The notes under the pieces were generated by a model, which saw only the letters and a program-made list of their open reading frames with translations, was not told the origin of the DNA and searched no databases. Position numbers and translations under genes: made by a program. 64,000 nt of DNA, taken from assembly GCF_009905605.1 (NCBI RefSeq), contig NZ_JAAAKZ010000002.1, positions 1-64,000 on the forward strand, in the 5' to 3' direction. Source of the DNA: Runella sp. CRIBMP (lineage in GTDB: Bacteria > Bacteroidota > Bacteroidia > Cytophagales > Spirosomataceae). This document shows positions 1 through 8,086 of this stretch, piece by piece. Position 1 is the first letter of the stretch. Every line of letters starts with the position of its first letter.

Positions 1-18
1 GTAATCACGCTTCAATAC

Positions 19-27
19 TTATCCACA
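19..27 (+). promoter_or_regulatory. Consensus DnaA-box-like 9-mer
   Basis: The nonamer TTATCCACA matches the bacterial DnaA-box consensus exactly. It lies at the left edge of the window, just upstream of the phage-like genes. A single box can occur by chance, and whether it belongs to an island replication origin cannot be judged because the sequence to the left is missing. Confidence 0.3.
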
Positions 28-51
28 GCTGGCCTAATTATCCATCATTCA

Positions 52-330
52 ATGGCCTTCTTTAGCATCATTATACAGGTACGGAAAAAGTCGAAAGAAA
101 AGATATTTTATGAGTTCTTCTTGACTCATACAACAACCGTGTACGACTTTGAAAGACAAACAGGTATCTCACGTGCTGATGGTTGCCGATACAAGCGCAA
201 GTATGAAAAACTTGGATTATTGCAACAGGTACGTTTAGGTATTTGCCCTATCAGTCGAGAAAAAGACGTTCAATACGTCTCAACAGACAAAAGGAAGTTT
301 CCAACGCCCGTACAATTAACGCTGTTTTAG
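52..330 (+). CDS. Small winged-helix/HTH protein of the phage-like island
   Basis: A 92-residue basic protein. Residues about 28-57 read as a helix-turn-helix (TVYDFERQTGISRADGCRYK then YEKLGLL), followed by a short hydrophilic wing with two Thr/Asp-rich strands. This resembles small DNA-binding proteins common in Bacteroidota phages and integrative elements, where host typing or replication control is usually assumed but not shown. The stop codon lies 2 bp before the next start, so the two are probably co-transcribed. The promoter would lie at or beyond the window edge. The fold is inferred from the residue pattern; the function is unknown. Confidence 0.6.
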   Translation: MAFFSIIIQVRKKSKEKIFYEFFLTHTTTVYDFERQTGISRADGCRYKRKYEKLGLLQQVRLGICPISREKDVQYVSTDKRKFPTPVQLTLF

Positions 331-332
331 GT

Positions 333-1028
333 ATGGGCGAACATACACGTTTTTTCACGTTCCCCGTGGAGTTGCTACGGGGAGCGTTTACAGACATTGA
401 AGGCGTTTGCTCAAAAGCCATAGGTTACGCGGTCTTTGTCAGGTGCAAGGATTACGAAGAAAGCCCGGAGGAAGCGTTTGGATATTTCGGCATTAACGGC
501 AATTCCCATGCTACTGTAAAGCAGGGAAAGGAAGTTTACGAAAGCCTTTACAATCCCCCGCTAACAAGTATCAACAAGGACATTATCTTTGACTTCTACA
601 AGAACCCGAAATCCGACTTTGAGAAGGCCGTTTTTTGCGCGTTCTGTGGCCTTCGCTCAATCCTTGGTACAAAGTCCTATGTCAAGACAAATAACGGGCT
701 TCTAATGGCTAGAATGTTTGGTTACAGGTTAGCGGCTGAATTTACCGCAGTGAAGCAAAAACCCGCCTATTATAAACGTCATTTCTCAACGGTTCAAAAG
801 GTACGCTATCAACTAACGGAGAAAATCATTAAACGTGAATTGTCTTTGTCCTGGGGATTAAAATACTACTCGAATCAGTCTAAAGGCTTCTATGTATCTT
901 TTAGCATGGACTTTGAATCGTTGGTAACTCATGTCGAAAAGAGTCGTAAATCAACGCTTTTAAAGCAAAAGGAAGAAGCACAAAAGCAGATTATTGAACG
1001 CGTTAGGAAGCAAATACGGGGTAAATAA
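333..1028 (+). CDS. Hypothetical protein of the phage-like island
   Basis: A 231-residue protein with no recognised family. The open frame extends upstream to 243, but the ATG at 333, 2 bp after the previous stop, gives a more natural product and removes a frame overlap, so I chose it. The C-terminal 30 residues are a charged helix rich in Lys, Glu and Gln (KQKEEAQKQIIERVRKQ), a probable coiled coil or nucleic-acid-binding tail. There are no membrane segments or catalytic motifs. Its position between a winged-helix gene and terminase-like genes suggests a role in an integrated element; that is inference from neighbours only. Confidence 0.65.
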   Translation: MGEHTRFFTFPVELLRGAFTDIEGVCSKAIGYAVFVRCKDYEESPEEAFGYFGINGNSHATVKQGKEVYESLYNPPLTSINKDIIFDFYKNPKSDFEKAVFCAFCGLRSILGTKSYVKTNNGLLMARMFGYRLAAEFTAVKQKPAYYKRHFSTVQKVRYQLTEKIIKRELSLSWGLKYYSNQSKGFYVSFSMDFESLVTHVEKSRKSTLLKQKEEAQKQIIERVRKQIRGK

Positions 1029-1221
1029 CGGTACTAATACAAGGCGCAACACCACCGCAACACTTTGTAAAGTTTACAGCAATGCCACTGCAACCTTACC
1101 GCAACACTACCACAGCTTAAATAAGATAGTATAAATAAGATACTCTAATAAGACTGTTTAAAAAAGATATTTAATGTAGTCTTGTGTGTATTTTTTTTGA
1201 AAACAACAAATAAAAACAGCG
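1029..1221. other. Intergenic spacer with ACCGCAACA-type motifs
   Basis: A 193-bp gap. The left half repeats short motifs of the form (A)CCGCAACAC/ACCACAGC, and the right half repeats ATAAGATA-like runs before an AT-rich stretch ending at the next start. No tRNA, clear terminator or convincing gene is seen. The ATAAGATA repeats and T-rich run near 1190-1200 may be promoter-associated. Confidence 0.35.
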
Positions 1222-1506
1222 ATGAAAACAAATAACCCAAACGGTAGACCTAAGGGCGTACCTAATAAAATAAGCGCAGATTTACGCCAACGTATCAGCG
1301 ATTTTCTAAATAATAAATGGGCGTCGGTTGAAACTGACTTTGACACCTTAGAGCCGAAAGAAAGGCTTATGTTTTTTGAGCGTCTGCTTCAATATTCAAT
1401 CCCAAAACAAAAGGAAGTTACCAAGGTTGACATTGGTTCTTTGACAGATGAGGAAGTAGACCAGCTACTAGACAAAGCACTTAACAAGATGAGCAATGAG
1501 AAGTAA
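1222..1506 (+). CDS. GRPKG-motif phage protein (DUF5681-like)
   Basis: A 94-residue protein opening with NPNGRPKGVPNKISADLRQR, an AT-hook-like motif followed by a helical region (ISDFLNN...FERLLQYSIPKQ). This arrangement is common in Bacteroidota phage proteins placed near terminase genes and is often annotated as DUF5681. The C-terminus carries an acidic motif, LTDEEVDQLLDKAL, whose LTDEE-type core recurs in the gene two positions downstream. Its end overlaps the next start by 11 bp (ATG at 1496, stop at 1504-1506), indicating translational coupling. A DNA-binding or packaging role is plausible from the motif and context but unproven. Confidence 0.65.
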   Translation: MKTNNPNGRPKGVPNKISADLRQRISDFLNNKWASVETDFDTLEPKERLMFFERLLQYSIPKQKEVTKVDIGSLTDEEVDQLLDKALNKMSNEK

Positions 1507-1741
1507 GAGAGAAATTTTACAAGCTGTTATTAATGGCAATACAGCGGCATTAAATCAATTGCCACGAATCGTACTGTTTTGCATCACCGACAATAAGAGC
1601 AACGGCATTTACCTAGTAACGCCACCGAACGGGCAAACATTACCAACGTGGTGCAAGCCCGAAATGACGAAAGCAGAGATTGAAACCGTACAAGCCAAAA
1701 ACAACGTCCTACCTATTATCATTGAAAAAAATTATGAGTAA
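1496..1741 (+). CDS. Tiny overlapping gene with REIL..NGN motif
   Basis: An 81-residue protein of unknown function. It begins with MRSKREILQAVINGNTAAL, a motif shared with the next two genes (REIL..LLNGN and RRLLESLFNGT). Its middle contains a hydrophobic strand followed by a PPNG turn, comparable to the PDG turn of the gene at 1915. It overlaps its upstream neighbour by 11 bp and its downstream neighbour by 8 bp. The shared N-terminal motif and stop/start overlaps suggest a family that expanded by tandem duplication and is translated as one coupled cascade. Confidence 0.6.
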   Translation: MRSKREILQAVINGNTAALNQLPRIVLFCITDNKSNGIYLVTPPNGQTLPTWCKPEMTKAEIETVQAKNNVLPIIIEKNYE

Positions 1742-1931
1742 TAGAGAAATTTTAAACGAATTGCTTAACGGCAACCCCGCCCCGCTGCAAATGACCTTCG
1801 CATGGTTATCAAAGCCTGTTGAACTAATGACCGATGAGGAACTTTACAGAATCACAGGTATTAAGCCGCTTGAAATGTCTAAACTAACGGATGACGAACT
1901 AATAACAATTATCAATGAAAGCAAAGGATAA
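1734..1931 (+). CDS. Tiny overlapping gene with REIL..NGN and LTDDEL motifs
   Basis: A 65-residue protein starting at the ATG at 1734, which overlaps the previous stop by 8 bp. The same frame is open upstream to 1680, but the chosen start places the shared motif MSNREILNELLNGN at the N-terminus exactly as in its neighbours. It contains two copies of a T-D-[ED]-E-L motif (LMTDEELYRI and LTDDELITII), related to the C-terminal motif of the gene at 1222. It overlaps the next gene by 17 bp. Function unknown; it may be a short adaptor or an anti-host factor, but no evidence points to a specific role. Confidence 0.55.
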   Translation: MSNREILNELLNGNPAPLQMTFAWLSKPVELMTDEELYRITGIKPLEMSKLTDDELITIINESKG

Positions 1932-2169
1932 ACGCAGGTTGTTGGAATCACTGTTTAACGGGACAATGAAACCCTATGAACTTGCAGAGCATGAAGCCTT
2001 ACCAACGGTTATTATTTCCCTGCCTGACGGTTCTTTGGATGTTGGACACTCAAAGATGTTTAGTGATACTTGCGTCACACAGGAAGAGTTTAAACGGGTA
2101 TGTGCGAAAGTAGGTAGCAATCAGACTATTTTTATTCTTCCTGATAATGGGCGTAGTACCGAAGTATAG
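1915..2169 (+). CDS. Tiny overlapping gene with RLLESLFNG motif
   Basis: An 84-residue protein of unknown function and the last of the overlapping cascade. It begins with a basic stretch (MKAKDKRR) then LLESLFNGTMKP, a divergent copy of the REIL..LLNGN motif of the two preceding genes. The middle has VIISLPDGSLDV and the end has TIFILPDNGR, giving two hydrophobic-strand plus PDG/PDN-turn units. It starts 17 bp before the previous stop. A 109-bp gap separates it from the small-terminase gene. Confidence 0.55.
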   Translation: MKAKDKRRLLESLFNGTMKPYELAEHEALPTVIISLPDGSLDVGHSKMFSDTCVTQEEFKRVCAKVGSNQTIFILPDNGRSTEV

Positions 2170-2278
2170 CCACAGGAAGGGGGAGGTCGAAAGTTCGCAG
2201 CTTTTTGGCTCTTGACCCGTGACCACCTTCCACGTACGATATTGACCAAAAATAGTAAAAAAACCAAATACACAAATT

Positions 2279-2740
2279 ATGTTTAAAGGCAGACCACCAA
2301 AGCCCGAAAAGAGCGAGGCTCGTAACCGGCCAAACAGAGAAAAGAAGCGACTCACTAAGACAGTTGCTATTGCCGAACTGCATCCCGCGCCCGAATTAAT
2401 GAATGAGTACGGCCAACAGGAATGGGACAGGCTGATGCGTAACGTATCTAATCTGATACACCCACAGGATTTAGGACTACTCGAAATGGCTTGCAGAGCC
2501 TACGGAGTCTATACGGCAATAGAGGTAGAAATGCTTACTACCGGCAGGTTTTTTACTAATGAAAAAGGGGAGAATGTACTAACAGCAGCAGCGAGGGAGT
2601 CAAAGCGACAATTGGAAGTTTATCAAAAGATAGTCATTCAATTTGGAGTAACTCCACTATCAAGGGTAAAAGTAGCGATACCGAAAAAGCAAGACGAAGA
2701 AAAACCAGACCCAATGGAAAAGCTACTTTCAATGCTATAA
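2279..2740 (+). CDS. P27-family phage terminase small subunit
   Basis: A 153-residue protein matching the organisation of P27-type small terminases (Terminase_4): a basic Pro-rich N-terminus (FKGRPPKPEKSE), a helical core around PAPELMNEYGQQEWDRL and LGLLEMACRAYGVY, and a helix with TAAARESKRQLEVYQKIV followed by a Lys-rich tail. The small subunit recognises phage DNA for packaging and hands it to the large subunit. No large terminase, portal or capsid gene follows; a terminator and a tRNA come next. A lone small terminase at the edge of a tRNA-linked island is a hallmark of phage satellites, though a truncated prophage is equally possible from this window. Confidence 0.75.
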   Translation: MFKGRPPKPEKSEARNRPNREKKRLTKTVAIAELHPAPELMNEYGQQEWDRLMRNVSNLIHPQDLGLLEMACRAYGVYTAIEVEMLTTGRFFTNEKGENVLTAAARESKRQLEVYQKIVIQFGVTPLSRVKVAIPKKQDEEKPDPMEKLLSML

Positions 2741-2758
2741 TAAGGAATTTTTTTAAAG

Positions 2759-2783
2759 CAGCCTCAAAAATGGCTGTTTTTTT
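2759..2783 (+). terminator. Intrinsic terminator after small terminase gene
   Basis: The stem CAGCC (2759-2763) pairs with GGCTG (2772-2776) around an 8-base loop and is followed by seven T residues. It closes the island's rightward transcription unit. Confidence 0.75.
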
Positions 2784-2843
2784 GTGACCCCACTATCAAA
2801 CGCTTAACTAAACGCTTAACATTCGACTTTTTTAGGGGTATAG

Positions 2844-2884
2844 AAAAACACCTAACTATTTAACTGTCAGATAATTAGGTGTTT
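2844..2884 (-). terminator. Terminator of the tRNA gene
   Basis: The arms AAACACCTAA (2846-2855) and TTAGGTGTTT (2875-2884) form a perfect 10-bp stem. Read on the minus strand the hairpin sits 7 bp beyond the tRNA 3' end and is followed by U residues from the A-run at 2844-2848. Confidence 0.7.
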
Positions 2885-2891
2885 ACGTTTG

Positions 2892-2965
2892 TAGCGGGGA
2901 GCAGGATCGAACTGCCGACCTTAGGGTTATGAATCCTACGCTCTAACCATCTGAGCTACCCCGCC
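2892..2965 (-). tRNA. tRNA-Met (CAU anticodon)
   Basis: On the minus strand a full cloverleaf can be drawn: acceptor GGCGGGG/CCCCGCT with a G-U first pair, D arm GCTC/GAGC, anticodon loop TTCATAA (anticodon CAU), T arm GGCAG/CTGCT with loop TTCGATC, and discriminator A. One A-C mismatch closes the anticodon stem. The first pair is G-U rather than the C-A mismatch of initiators, so elongator Met is most likely; an Ile2 tRNA whose C34 is modified to lysidine is the alternative. No CCA is encoded. The phage-like island lies immediately past the 3' end, the usual side for tRNA-directed integration. Confidence 0.93.
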
Positions 2966-3190
2966 ATCGTTTTGGTGGTGCAAAAGTAGAAGAAAAAATT
3001 TTATTACGCAAACAGATTTTGAATAATTAAAGGAAGTTTCTATTTTGCCGTTGCCGTTGAGAGGGTTAGCAGTATTAAGTAATTTATTGGAAGATAAAAT
3101 AAATTGAAAATTTAGGAGGAAAACAACGGCTTACCCTACCAAAGCCAATTCAACCGACCTTTTTTTAACAAGTTAAACAAGCCAAACACT

Positions 3191-3583
3191 ATGCAAAAGT
3201 TTAAATACTCGAATGAATATGAACTAAGGGCTTCGCCAAAGATGCTTTTCCCTTACATAAGTTCCGCTTCTGGCCTGTCGGAATGGTTTTGTGATAAAGT
3301 CAATACTAAGCCTGACCATAACTTTGATTTTATCTGGGATAAAGAGAGTCATATTGCCGAACAAAGCTCTCTCCGCCTCAATAAAAGCGTCAAGTTTGAG
3401 TTTCTTAATACGAGCGAAAATAATCGGGATAACAATTATATTGAATTTAAAATTGATGTAAGTGACTTGACTGGCTCAACGTATTTACGGATTACGGACT
3501 ACTCCGCCAACGCCGACGTGGAAGAACTAAAAGACCTTTGGGACGGTTTAATAGAGAGTCTCAAGGAAATTGTGGGAAGTTGA
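3191..3583 (+). CDS. START-like domain protein (AHSA1/START_2 type)
   Basis: A 130-residue protein of the START-like/SRPBCC fold typical of Bacteroidota. The N-terminal strand KYSNEYELRASPKMLFPYIS is followed by the GLSEWFCD motif common to AHSA1-like proteins, and the C-terminal helix (ELKDLWDGLIESLKEIV) would close the hydrophobic pocket. It has no signal peptide, so it is cytoplasmic. In many Bacteroidota this gene sits directly upstream of an LptF/LptG permease, as here with a 10-bp gap, pointing to one transcription unit and a possible envelope-lipid role. The ligand is unknown. Confidence 0.85.
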   Translation: MQKFKYSNEYELRASPKMLFPYISSASGLSEWFCDKVNTKPDHNFDFIWDKESHIAEQSSLRLNKSVKFEFLNTSENNRDNNYIEFKIDVSDLTGSTYLRITDYSANADVEELKDLWDGLIESLKEIVGS

Positions 3584-3593
3584 GTAAATACGA

Positions 3594-5099
3594 ATGAAAA
3601 AAATTGATAAACTGGTATTACGGTCATTTTTAGGCCCGTTCGTCCTGACTTTGTGCATTGTCGTTTTTATATTTTTGATGCGACTTATCTCTCAGTATTT
3701 GAACGAACTCGTGGGTAAGGACATTGATTTCTTAAATTATGTTAAACTCCTCGGCTTTTTTAGCCTCATTACTGTCCCAGTAGCTTTACCTTTGGCTGTC
3801 CTGCTTTCTTCATTGATGACCTTCGGCAATTTGGGGGAGTTTTTTGAATTAACGGCCATCAAAAGCGCGGGAATCTCTACGTGGCGCGCCATGCGGTCTG
3901 TGATGGTCATGGTGGCGATGATTACGCTCTTCTCTTTTTGGTACAATAATGAGGTGGCCCCGTGGGCCAATCTTAAGGGATATAGCCTTCTCTATGACAT
4001 TAAAACTGCCAAGGCAACCCTAAATATTAAAGAAGGGATTTTCTACAATGATTTGCCGGGCTATAATATAAAAGTAGATAAAAAATTTGCTGACCAAAGG
4101 AGCCTAAAGGGATTGGTCATTTATCGACATCCGACCTCCGATTACAACGCTGGTAACCGCGAAGTGATTTTGGCCGATTCGGGCCTGATGTACACCATCA
4201 ATAATCAAAGCTATTTGGTTTTTGAATTGTATAAAGGAAATCAATACTCTGAAAATGGTCAAACAGGAGGGGGGAGCTATTCTCCGAGCGACAACCGACA
4301 ATTTACGCGCTCTTATTTTGACCATTATAAAATGGTGGTAAGTCTGGAGTCATTCGGTCTAAAACGTACCGATGAGAACCAATTCCAATACCACGAGTAC
4401 ATGAAAAATGCCAAAGAGTTGCAAAAAGTGGCCGATTCGCTCAAAAAGGAATATAAAAAGACCAAAGATGGGCTTTTCCCACAGTCGAAACAGTACTTTA
4501 GTTATGCCTTTCGGGCCGAAACCCTCCCAAAAGCAACGGCCCCCAAATACGGCAAATGGGTCGACTCACTGTTGAAGAAAAAACCAGTGGTGTCGCCATC
4601 CGAAAAAGAACAAGTACTCGCAAGTGCGCTGACGCAGGCCCAAAACGTAAAATCTTACGCCCAAAGCAACAAAACGTACCTGACAGATAAGGGAAAAACC
4701 TGGTATCGCTATGATTTGGAAATGCATCATAAATATACCCAGGCAGTTTCCTGTTTTGTGATGTTTCTGTTGGGGGCACCCTTGGGCGCCATCATCAAAA
4801 AGGGTGGCTTTGGTATTCCGGTGTTGGTGTCGGTTCTTTTCTTTATTTTATCGTATGTACTTACCTTGCAGGGCGACAAATGGGCCAAAGATGGCTTGGT
4901 TTGGGTGCCGTTTGGGGCTTGGTTTTCCAATACACTCCTGATATTTGTCGGAATCTATTTTGCCGACCGTGCTTTGAAGGATTCTCGCTTGTTTGACAAA
5001 GATGTATACATTATTTGGTGGGAAAGAATGACGAAAAAGTGGCAGCAAAACAATACCCTTAAAAAATGGCGCGGCAATAAGGCTATTTATTCAAACTAA
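3594..5099 (+). CDS. LptF/LptG-family permease (YjgP/YjgQ)
   Basis: A 501-residue inner-membrane protein of the LptF/G family, the permease part of the ABC machine that extracts lipopolysaccharide from the inner membrane and delivers it to the periplasmic bridge. Three membrane segments precede a long periplasmic domain (from the start KKIDKLVLRSFLGPFVLTLC to about residue 120), and three more follow near residues 385-460, including LGAPLGAIIKKGGFG, a typical family motif. The periplasmic jellyroll region (about 130-380) contains a Lys-rich coiled insertion. It follows the START-like gene by 10 bp. Bacteroidota often keep single LptF/G-like permeases apart from lptB. Confidence 0.9.
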   Translation: MKKIDKLVLRSFLGPFVLTLCIVVFIFLMRLISQYLNELVGKDIDFLNYVKLLGFFSLITVPVALPLAVLLSSLMTFGNLGEFFELTAIKSAGISTWRAMRSVMVMVAMITLFSFWYNNEVAPWANLKGYSLLYDIKTAKATLNIKEGIFYNDLPGYNIKVDKKFADQRSLKGLVIYRHPTSDYNAGNREVILADSGLMYTINNQSYLVFELYKGNQYSENGQTGGGSYSPSDNRQFTRSYFDHYKMVVSLESFGLKRTDENQFQYHEYMKNAKELQKVADSLKKEYKKTKDGLFPQSKQYFSYAFRAETLPKATAPKYGKWVDSLLKKKPVVSPSEKEQVLASALTQAQNVKSYAQSNKTYLTDKGKTWYRYDLEMHHKYTQAVSCFVMFLLGAPLGAIIKKGGFGIPVLVSVLFFILSYVLTLQGDKWAKDGLVWVPFGAWFSNTLLIFVGIYFADRALKDSRLFDKDVYIIWWERMTKKWQQNNTLKKWRGNKAIYSN

Positions 5100-5104
5100 T
5101 TGCA

Positions 5105-5112
5105 TACCTTTG
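5105..5112 (+). promoter_or_regulatory. Candidate -7 element for rpsO
   Basis: TACCTTTG matches the Bacteroidota -7 consensus TAnnTTTG, 51 bp upstream of the rpsO start. No good TTG -33 element is seen 17-23 bp further upstream, so only half of the promoter is supported. Confidence 0.5.
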
Positions 5113-5162
5113 CAGCCGTTTTTGTATATATGTTCCATCTAAATTAATCTGAGGTTACAATC

Positions 5163-5432
5163 ATGTATTTAACATCGGAAGTGAAAAAAGACTTGTTTCA
5201 AAAGTATGGCAAGTCTGAAAGCGATACGGGTTCTCCAGAATCACAAATTGCATTATTTACACACCGTATCAACCACCTGACCGAGCACTTGAAGCAGCAC
5301 AAACACGACAGTGCCACTCGTCTTGGTCTTTTGAAATTGGTAGGTAAGCGCAGACGATTGCTGAATTATCTTCAAAGAACTGAAATCAGTCGTTATCGTA
5401 CTATCATCGCCGAACTGAACATCAGAAAGTAA
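5163..5432 (+). CDS. rpsO: 30S ribosomal protein S15
   Basis: An 89-residue protein with the exact usual length of S15. It shows the family landmarks [20 protein letters not shown] near residues 22-42 and the 16S-binding [14 protein letters not shown] near residues 63-76. S15 binds the central domain of 16S rRNA early in small-subunit assembly. The order rpsO then pnp is conserved widely in bacteria and kept here, although a hairpin and a 228-bp gap separate the two genes. The leader is short, and no known S15-binding pseudoknot was confidently traced. Confidence 0.97.
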   Translation: MYLTSEVKKDLFQKYGKSESDTGSPESQIALFTHRINHLTEHLKQHKHDSATRLGLLKLVGKRRRLLNYLQRTEISRYRTIIAELNIRK

Positions 5433-5445
5433 CGCGATACGCTCA

Positions 5446-5487
5446 AACAGGGAATTTCATTCAATTGAATTCCCTGTTTGTCATTTC
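5446..5487 (+). terminator. Hairpin downstream of rpsO
   Basis: AAACAGGGAATT (5446-5457) pairs perfectly with AATTCCCTGTTT (5469-5480). The downstream tract is only moderately T-rich, so partial read-through into pnp is possible. Confidence 0.6.
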
Positions 5488-5660
5488 TCTCCCTTTTAAA
5501 ATTAAGTACAAAATTTTTGCGGTTTATTCAATAAATAGCTTGCGTTGTTGTCTTTTAATGAAGTTAAGTGTAAACGTATTGTTCGATTCACATTTAATAG
5601 ATAACAAAATAACAGTCTTAAGCGGAAGCGCAGGCACAAAGCGGTTTTAATTCTTCTTTC

Positions 5661-7886
5661 ATGTTTAACATCATCACAAAGACCATTACACTTCCTGATG
5701 GTCGCACCATCACAATTGAGACGGGAAAACTAGCCAGACAGGCCCACGGGTCTGTTGTTGTGCGTATGGGTAACACCATGTTGCTAGCTACGGTGGTTTC
5801 CAATCCCGATGCCCGGCCCGGTACTGATTTTCTGCCGTTGTCGGTTGATTACCAAGAAAAATTCGCGTCAGCGGGACGTATTCCCGGAAGCTTTCAGAAG
5901 CGTGAAGGCAAATTATCGGATCACGAAGTGTTGGTCAGCCGTTTGGTTGACCGAGCCCTGCGCCCGATGTTTCCAGATGATTTCTACGCAGATACGCAGG
6001 TAAACGTATTTTTAATTTCGGCCGATGCTGAAGTATTGCCCGATGCCTTAGCCGCCTTGGCAGCATCATCAGCGTTGATGTTGACCGACGTGCCTTTCAA
6101 CGGCCCTATTTCGGAAGTGCGAGTGGCAAAAATCAATGGAGAATACGTTATTAACCCCATTTCTTCACAATTAAAAGCCGCTACTTTAGATCTTATCGTG
6201 GCGGGTTCTGCCAAAGATATTTGTATGGTAGAAGGAGAAATGAGCGAGGCATCGGAGCAGGATGTCATTGAGGCAATCAAAGCCGCTCACGAAATTATTA
6301 AATTGCAATGTGCGGTTCAGAAAGAACTTGAAGCAGAAGCAGGTAAAACAGAGAAACGTACGTTTGAGTATGTAGTTCACGATGAGGAACTTCGTCAAAA
6401 AGTTCGTGAAGCTTGTTACGATAAAATCTACGCCGTGGCCCGCCAAGGAAGTGCAAACAAGCAACTCCGTAAAGATGGTTTCAAAGGCGTTATTACCGAA
6501 TATTTAGAACAATACAAGGCCGAAAACCCTGAAGAATATGATGCCAAAGTAGGGCTTATCAAGCGCTATTATCATGATTTGGAATGGGAAGCTTCGCGCC
6601 GTTTGGTTTTGGATGAGCGCAGCCGCTTAGATGGACGTGCGCTGGACCAAATCCGCCCCATCATGTGTGAGGTTGATTTATTGCCATCACCCCACGGTTC
6701 GGCGTTGTTTACCCGTGGCGAAACGCAGTCGCTTACGACCGTTACGTTGGGTACTAAAATGGACGAGCAAATCATTGATACTACCATGTATTATGGTTAC
6801 AGCCGTTTCATGTTGCACTATAACTTTCCAGGTTTTTCAACGGGTGAAGTAAAACCAAATCGTGGACCTGGCCGTCGTGAAGTAGGACATGGAAACTTGG
6901 CCCACCGATCATTGAAAAAAGTATTGCCTCCAGATGACGAAAATCCATATACGATTCGTATCGTTTCAGATATTTTAGAATCAAATGGTTCGTCATCAAT
7001 GGCAACTGTTTGTGCAGGTACACTGGCATTGATGGATGCGGGGATTAAGATAAAAGCCCCCGTAGCAGGAATTGCAATGGGATTGATTACCGATAATTCT
7101 GGCAAATACGCCGTGCTTTCAGATATCTTAGGGGATGAAGATCACCTTGGTGATATGGACTTTAAGGTAACGGGTACTGAACAGGGAATTACGGCTTGCC
7201 AAATGGACCTCAAAGTAGACGGACTTTCGTACGAAGTACTCGCCGAAGCACTTGAACAGGCGCGTCGAGGACGTTTGCACATTTTGGGTGAGATGAAGAA
7301 AGCGATTGTTGAAAGTCGCGAAGACCTTAAACCTCATGCTCCTCGTGCGGTAGTTATTCAGATTGCGCAAGAGCAAATTGGTGCCGTAATCGGGCCAGGT
7401 GGTAAAGTAGTTCAGGAAATCCAACGCGTATCGGGTGCAACCGTAACCATCGAAGAACGTGAAGGTGCGGGTTATGTCAGCATTTTTGCCACCAACGGCA
7501 ACAGCATGGATATTGCGGTAAAACGCATCAAAGGTATTGTTGCCATTCCAGAAGTAAACGAAGTGTACACGGGAGTGGTAAAAACAATCCAGCCATTTGG
7601 CGCGTTTGTTGAATTCATGCCGGGTAAAGATGGTTTACTGCATATTTCAGAAATCACGTGGGAGCGACTAGAAACCATGGACGGAGTGCTGCAAGTGGGG
7701 GAAGAAATACAGGTAAAACTGGTAGAGCACGATAAAAAAACAGGTAAATATCGTCTTTCACGCAAGGCATTGTTGCCTAAACCAGAAGGCTACGTTGAAA
7801 AACCTCCACGTGAAGATCGCGGCGACCGTCGCGAACGCGGCAATGACAGAGGGGGAGAGCGTCGTAGAGACGATAACCGTCGATAA
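5661..7886 (+). CDS. pnp: Polynucleotide phosphorylase
   Basis: A 741-residue 3'-5' exoribonuclease that degrades RNA with phosphate, releasing nucleoside diphosphates. It has two RNase PH-like cores separated by a helical linker. The second core carries the catalytic stretch [16 protein letters not shown] with its conserved Asp residues. A KH domain with the GxxG loop GPGG ([13 protein letters not shown]) near residues 573-590 and an S1 domain ([15 protein letters not shown]) near residues 635-710 follow. The C-terminus is an unusual low-complexity tail rich in Arg, Asp and Gly, resembling an RGG-type RNA-binding extension. It follows rpsO, as in most bacteria. Confidence 0.97.
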   Translation: MFNIITKTITLPDGRTITIETGKLARQAHGSVVVRMGNTMLLATVVSNPDARPGTDFLPLSVDYQEKFASAGRIPGSFQKREGKLSDHEVLVSRLVDRALRPMFPDDFYADTQVNVFLISADAEVLPDALAALAASSALMLTDVPFNGPISEVRVAKINGEYVINPISSQLKAATLDLIVAGSAKDICMVEGEMSEASEQDVIEAIKAAHEIIKLQCAVQKELEAEAGKTEKRTFEYVVHDEELRQKVREACYDKIYAVARQGSANKQLRKDGFKGVITEYLEQYKAENPEEYDAKVGLIKRYYHDLEWEASRRLVLDERSRLDGRALDQIRPIMCEVDLLPSPHGSALFTRGETQSLTTVTLGTKMDEQIIDTTMYYGYSRFMLHYNFPGFSTGEVKPNRGPGRREVGHGNLAHRSLKKVLPPDDENPYTIRIVSDILESNGSSSMATVCAGTLALMDAGIKIKAPVAGIAMGLITDNSGKYAVLSDILGDEDHLGDMDFKVTGTEQGITACQMDLKVDGLSYEVLAEALEQARRGRLHILGEMKKAIVESREDLKPHAPRAVVIQIAQEQIGAVIGPGGKVVQEIQRVSGATVTIEEREGAGYVSIFATNGNSMDIAVKRIKGIVAIPEVNEVYTGVVKTIQPFGAFVEFMPGKDGLLHISEITWERLETMDGVLQVGEEIQVKLVEHDKKTGKYRLSRKALLPKPEGYVEKPPREDRGDRRERGNDRGGERRRDDNRR

Positions 7887-7893
7887 AAAAGGG

Positions 7894-7965
7894 TATCAAA
7901 AAGGGCCAAAGCCGAAAAAATCAATTTGATTCTACGCCTAAATTGGCCCTTTTTGATAATTTTTA
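7894..7965 (+). terminator. Long-loop terminator after pnp
   Basis: Perfect 16-bp arms (7894-7909 and 7943-7958) enclose a 33-base loop, with T-rich sequence inside the 3' arm and after it. It ends the pnp transcript. Confidence 0.75.
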
Positions 7966-8086
7966 CTAAAAATCCAAGAAACTCAGTAGATTTTAGGTTT
8001 TTTAACTTAAAGTTGGTATGAAAATCAACTTTTGATACTCTTTTTTCGTTACCAAATAGTATTAAGATAGCACCAAAGTTTATAAA

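Noticed and set aside
5465-5650. 61-codon frame between rpsO and pnp
   Set aside because: It begins inside the rpsO terminator hairpin, has no recognisable features and ends just before pnp; the region is more likely the pnp leader.
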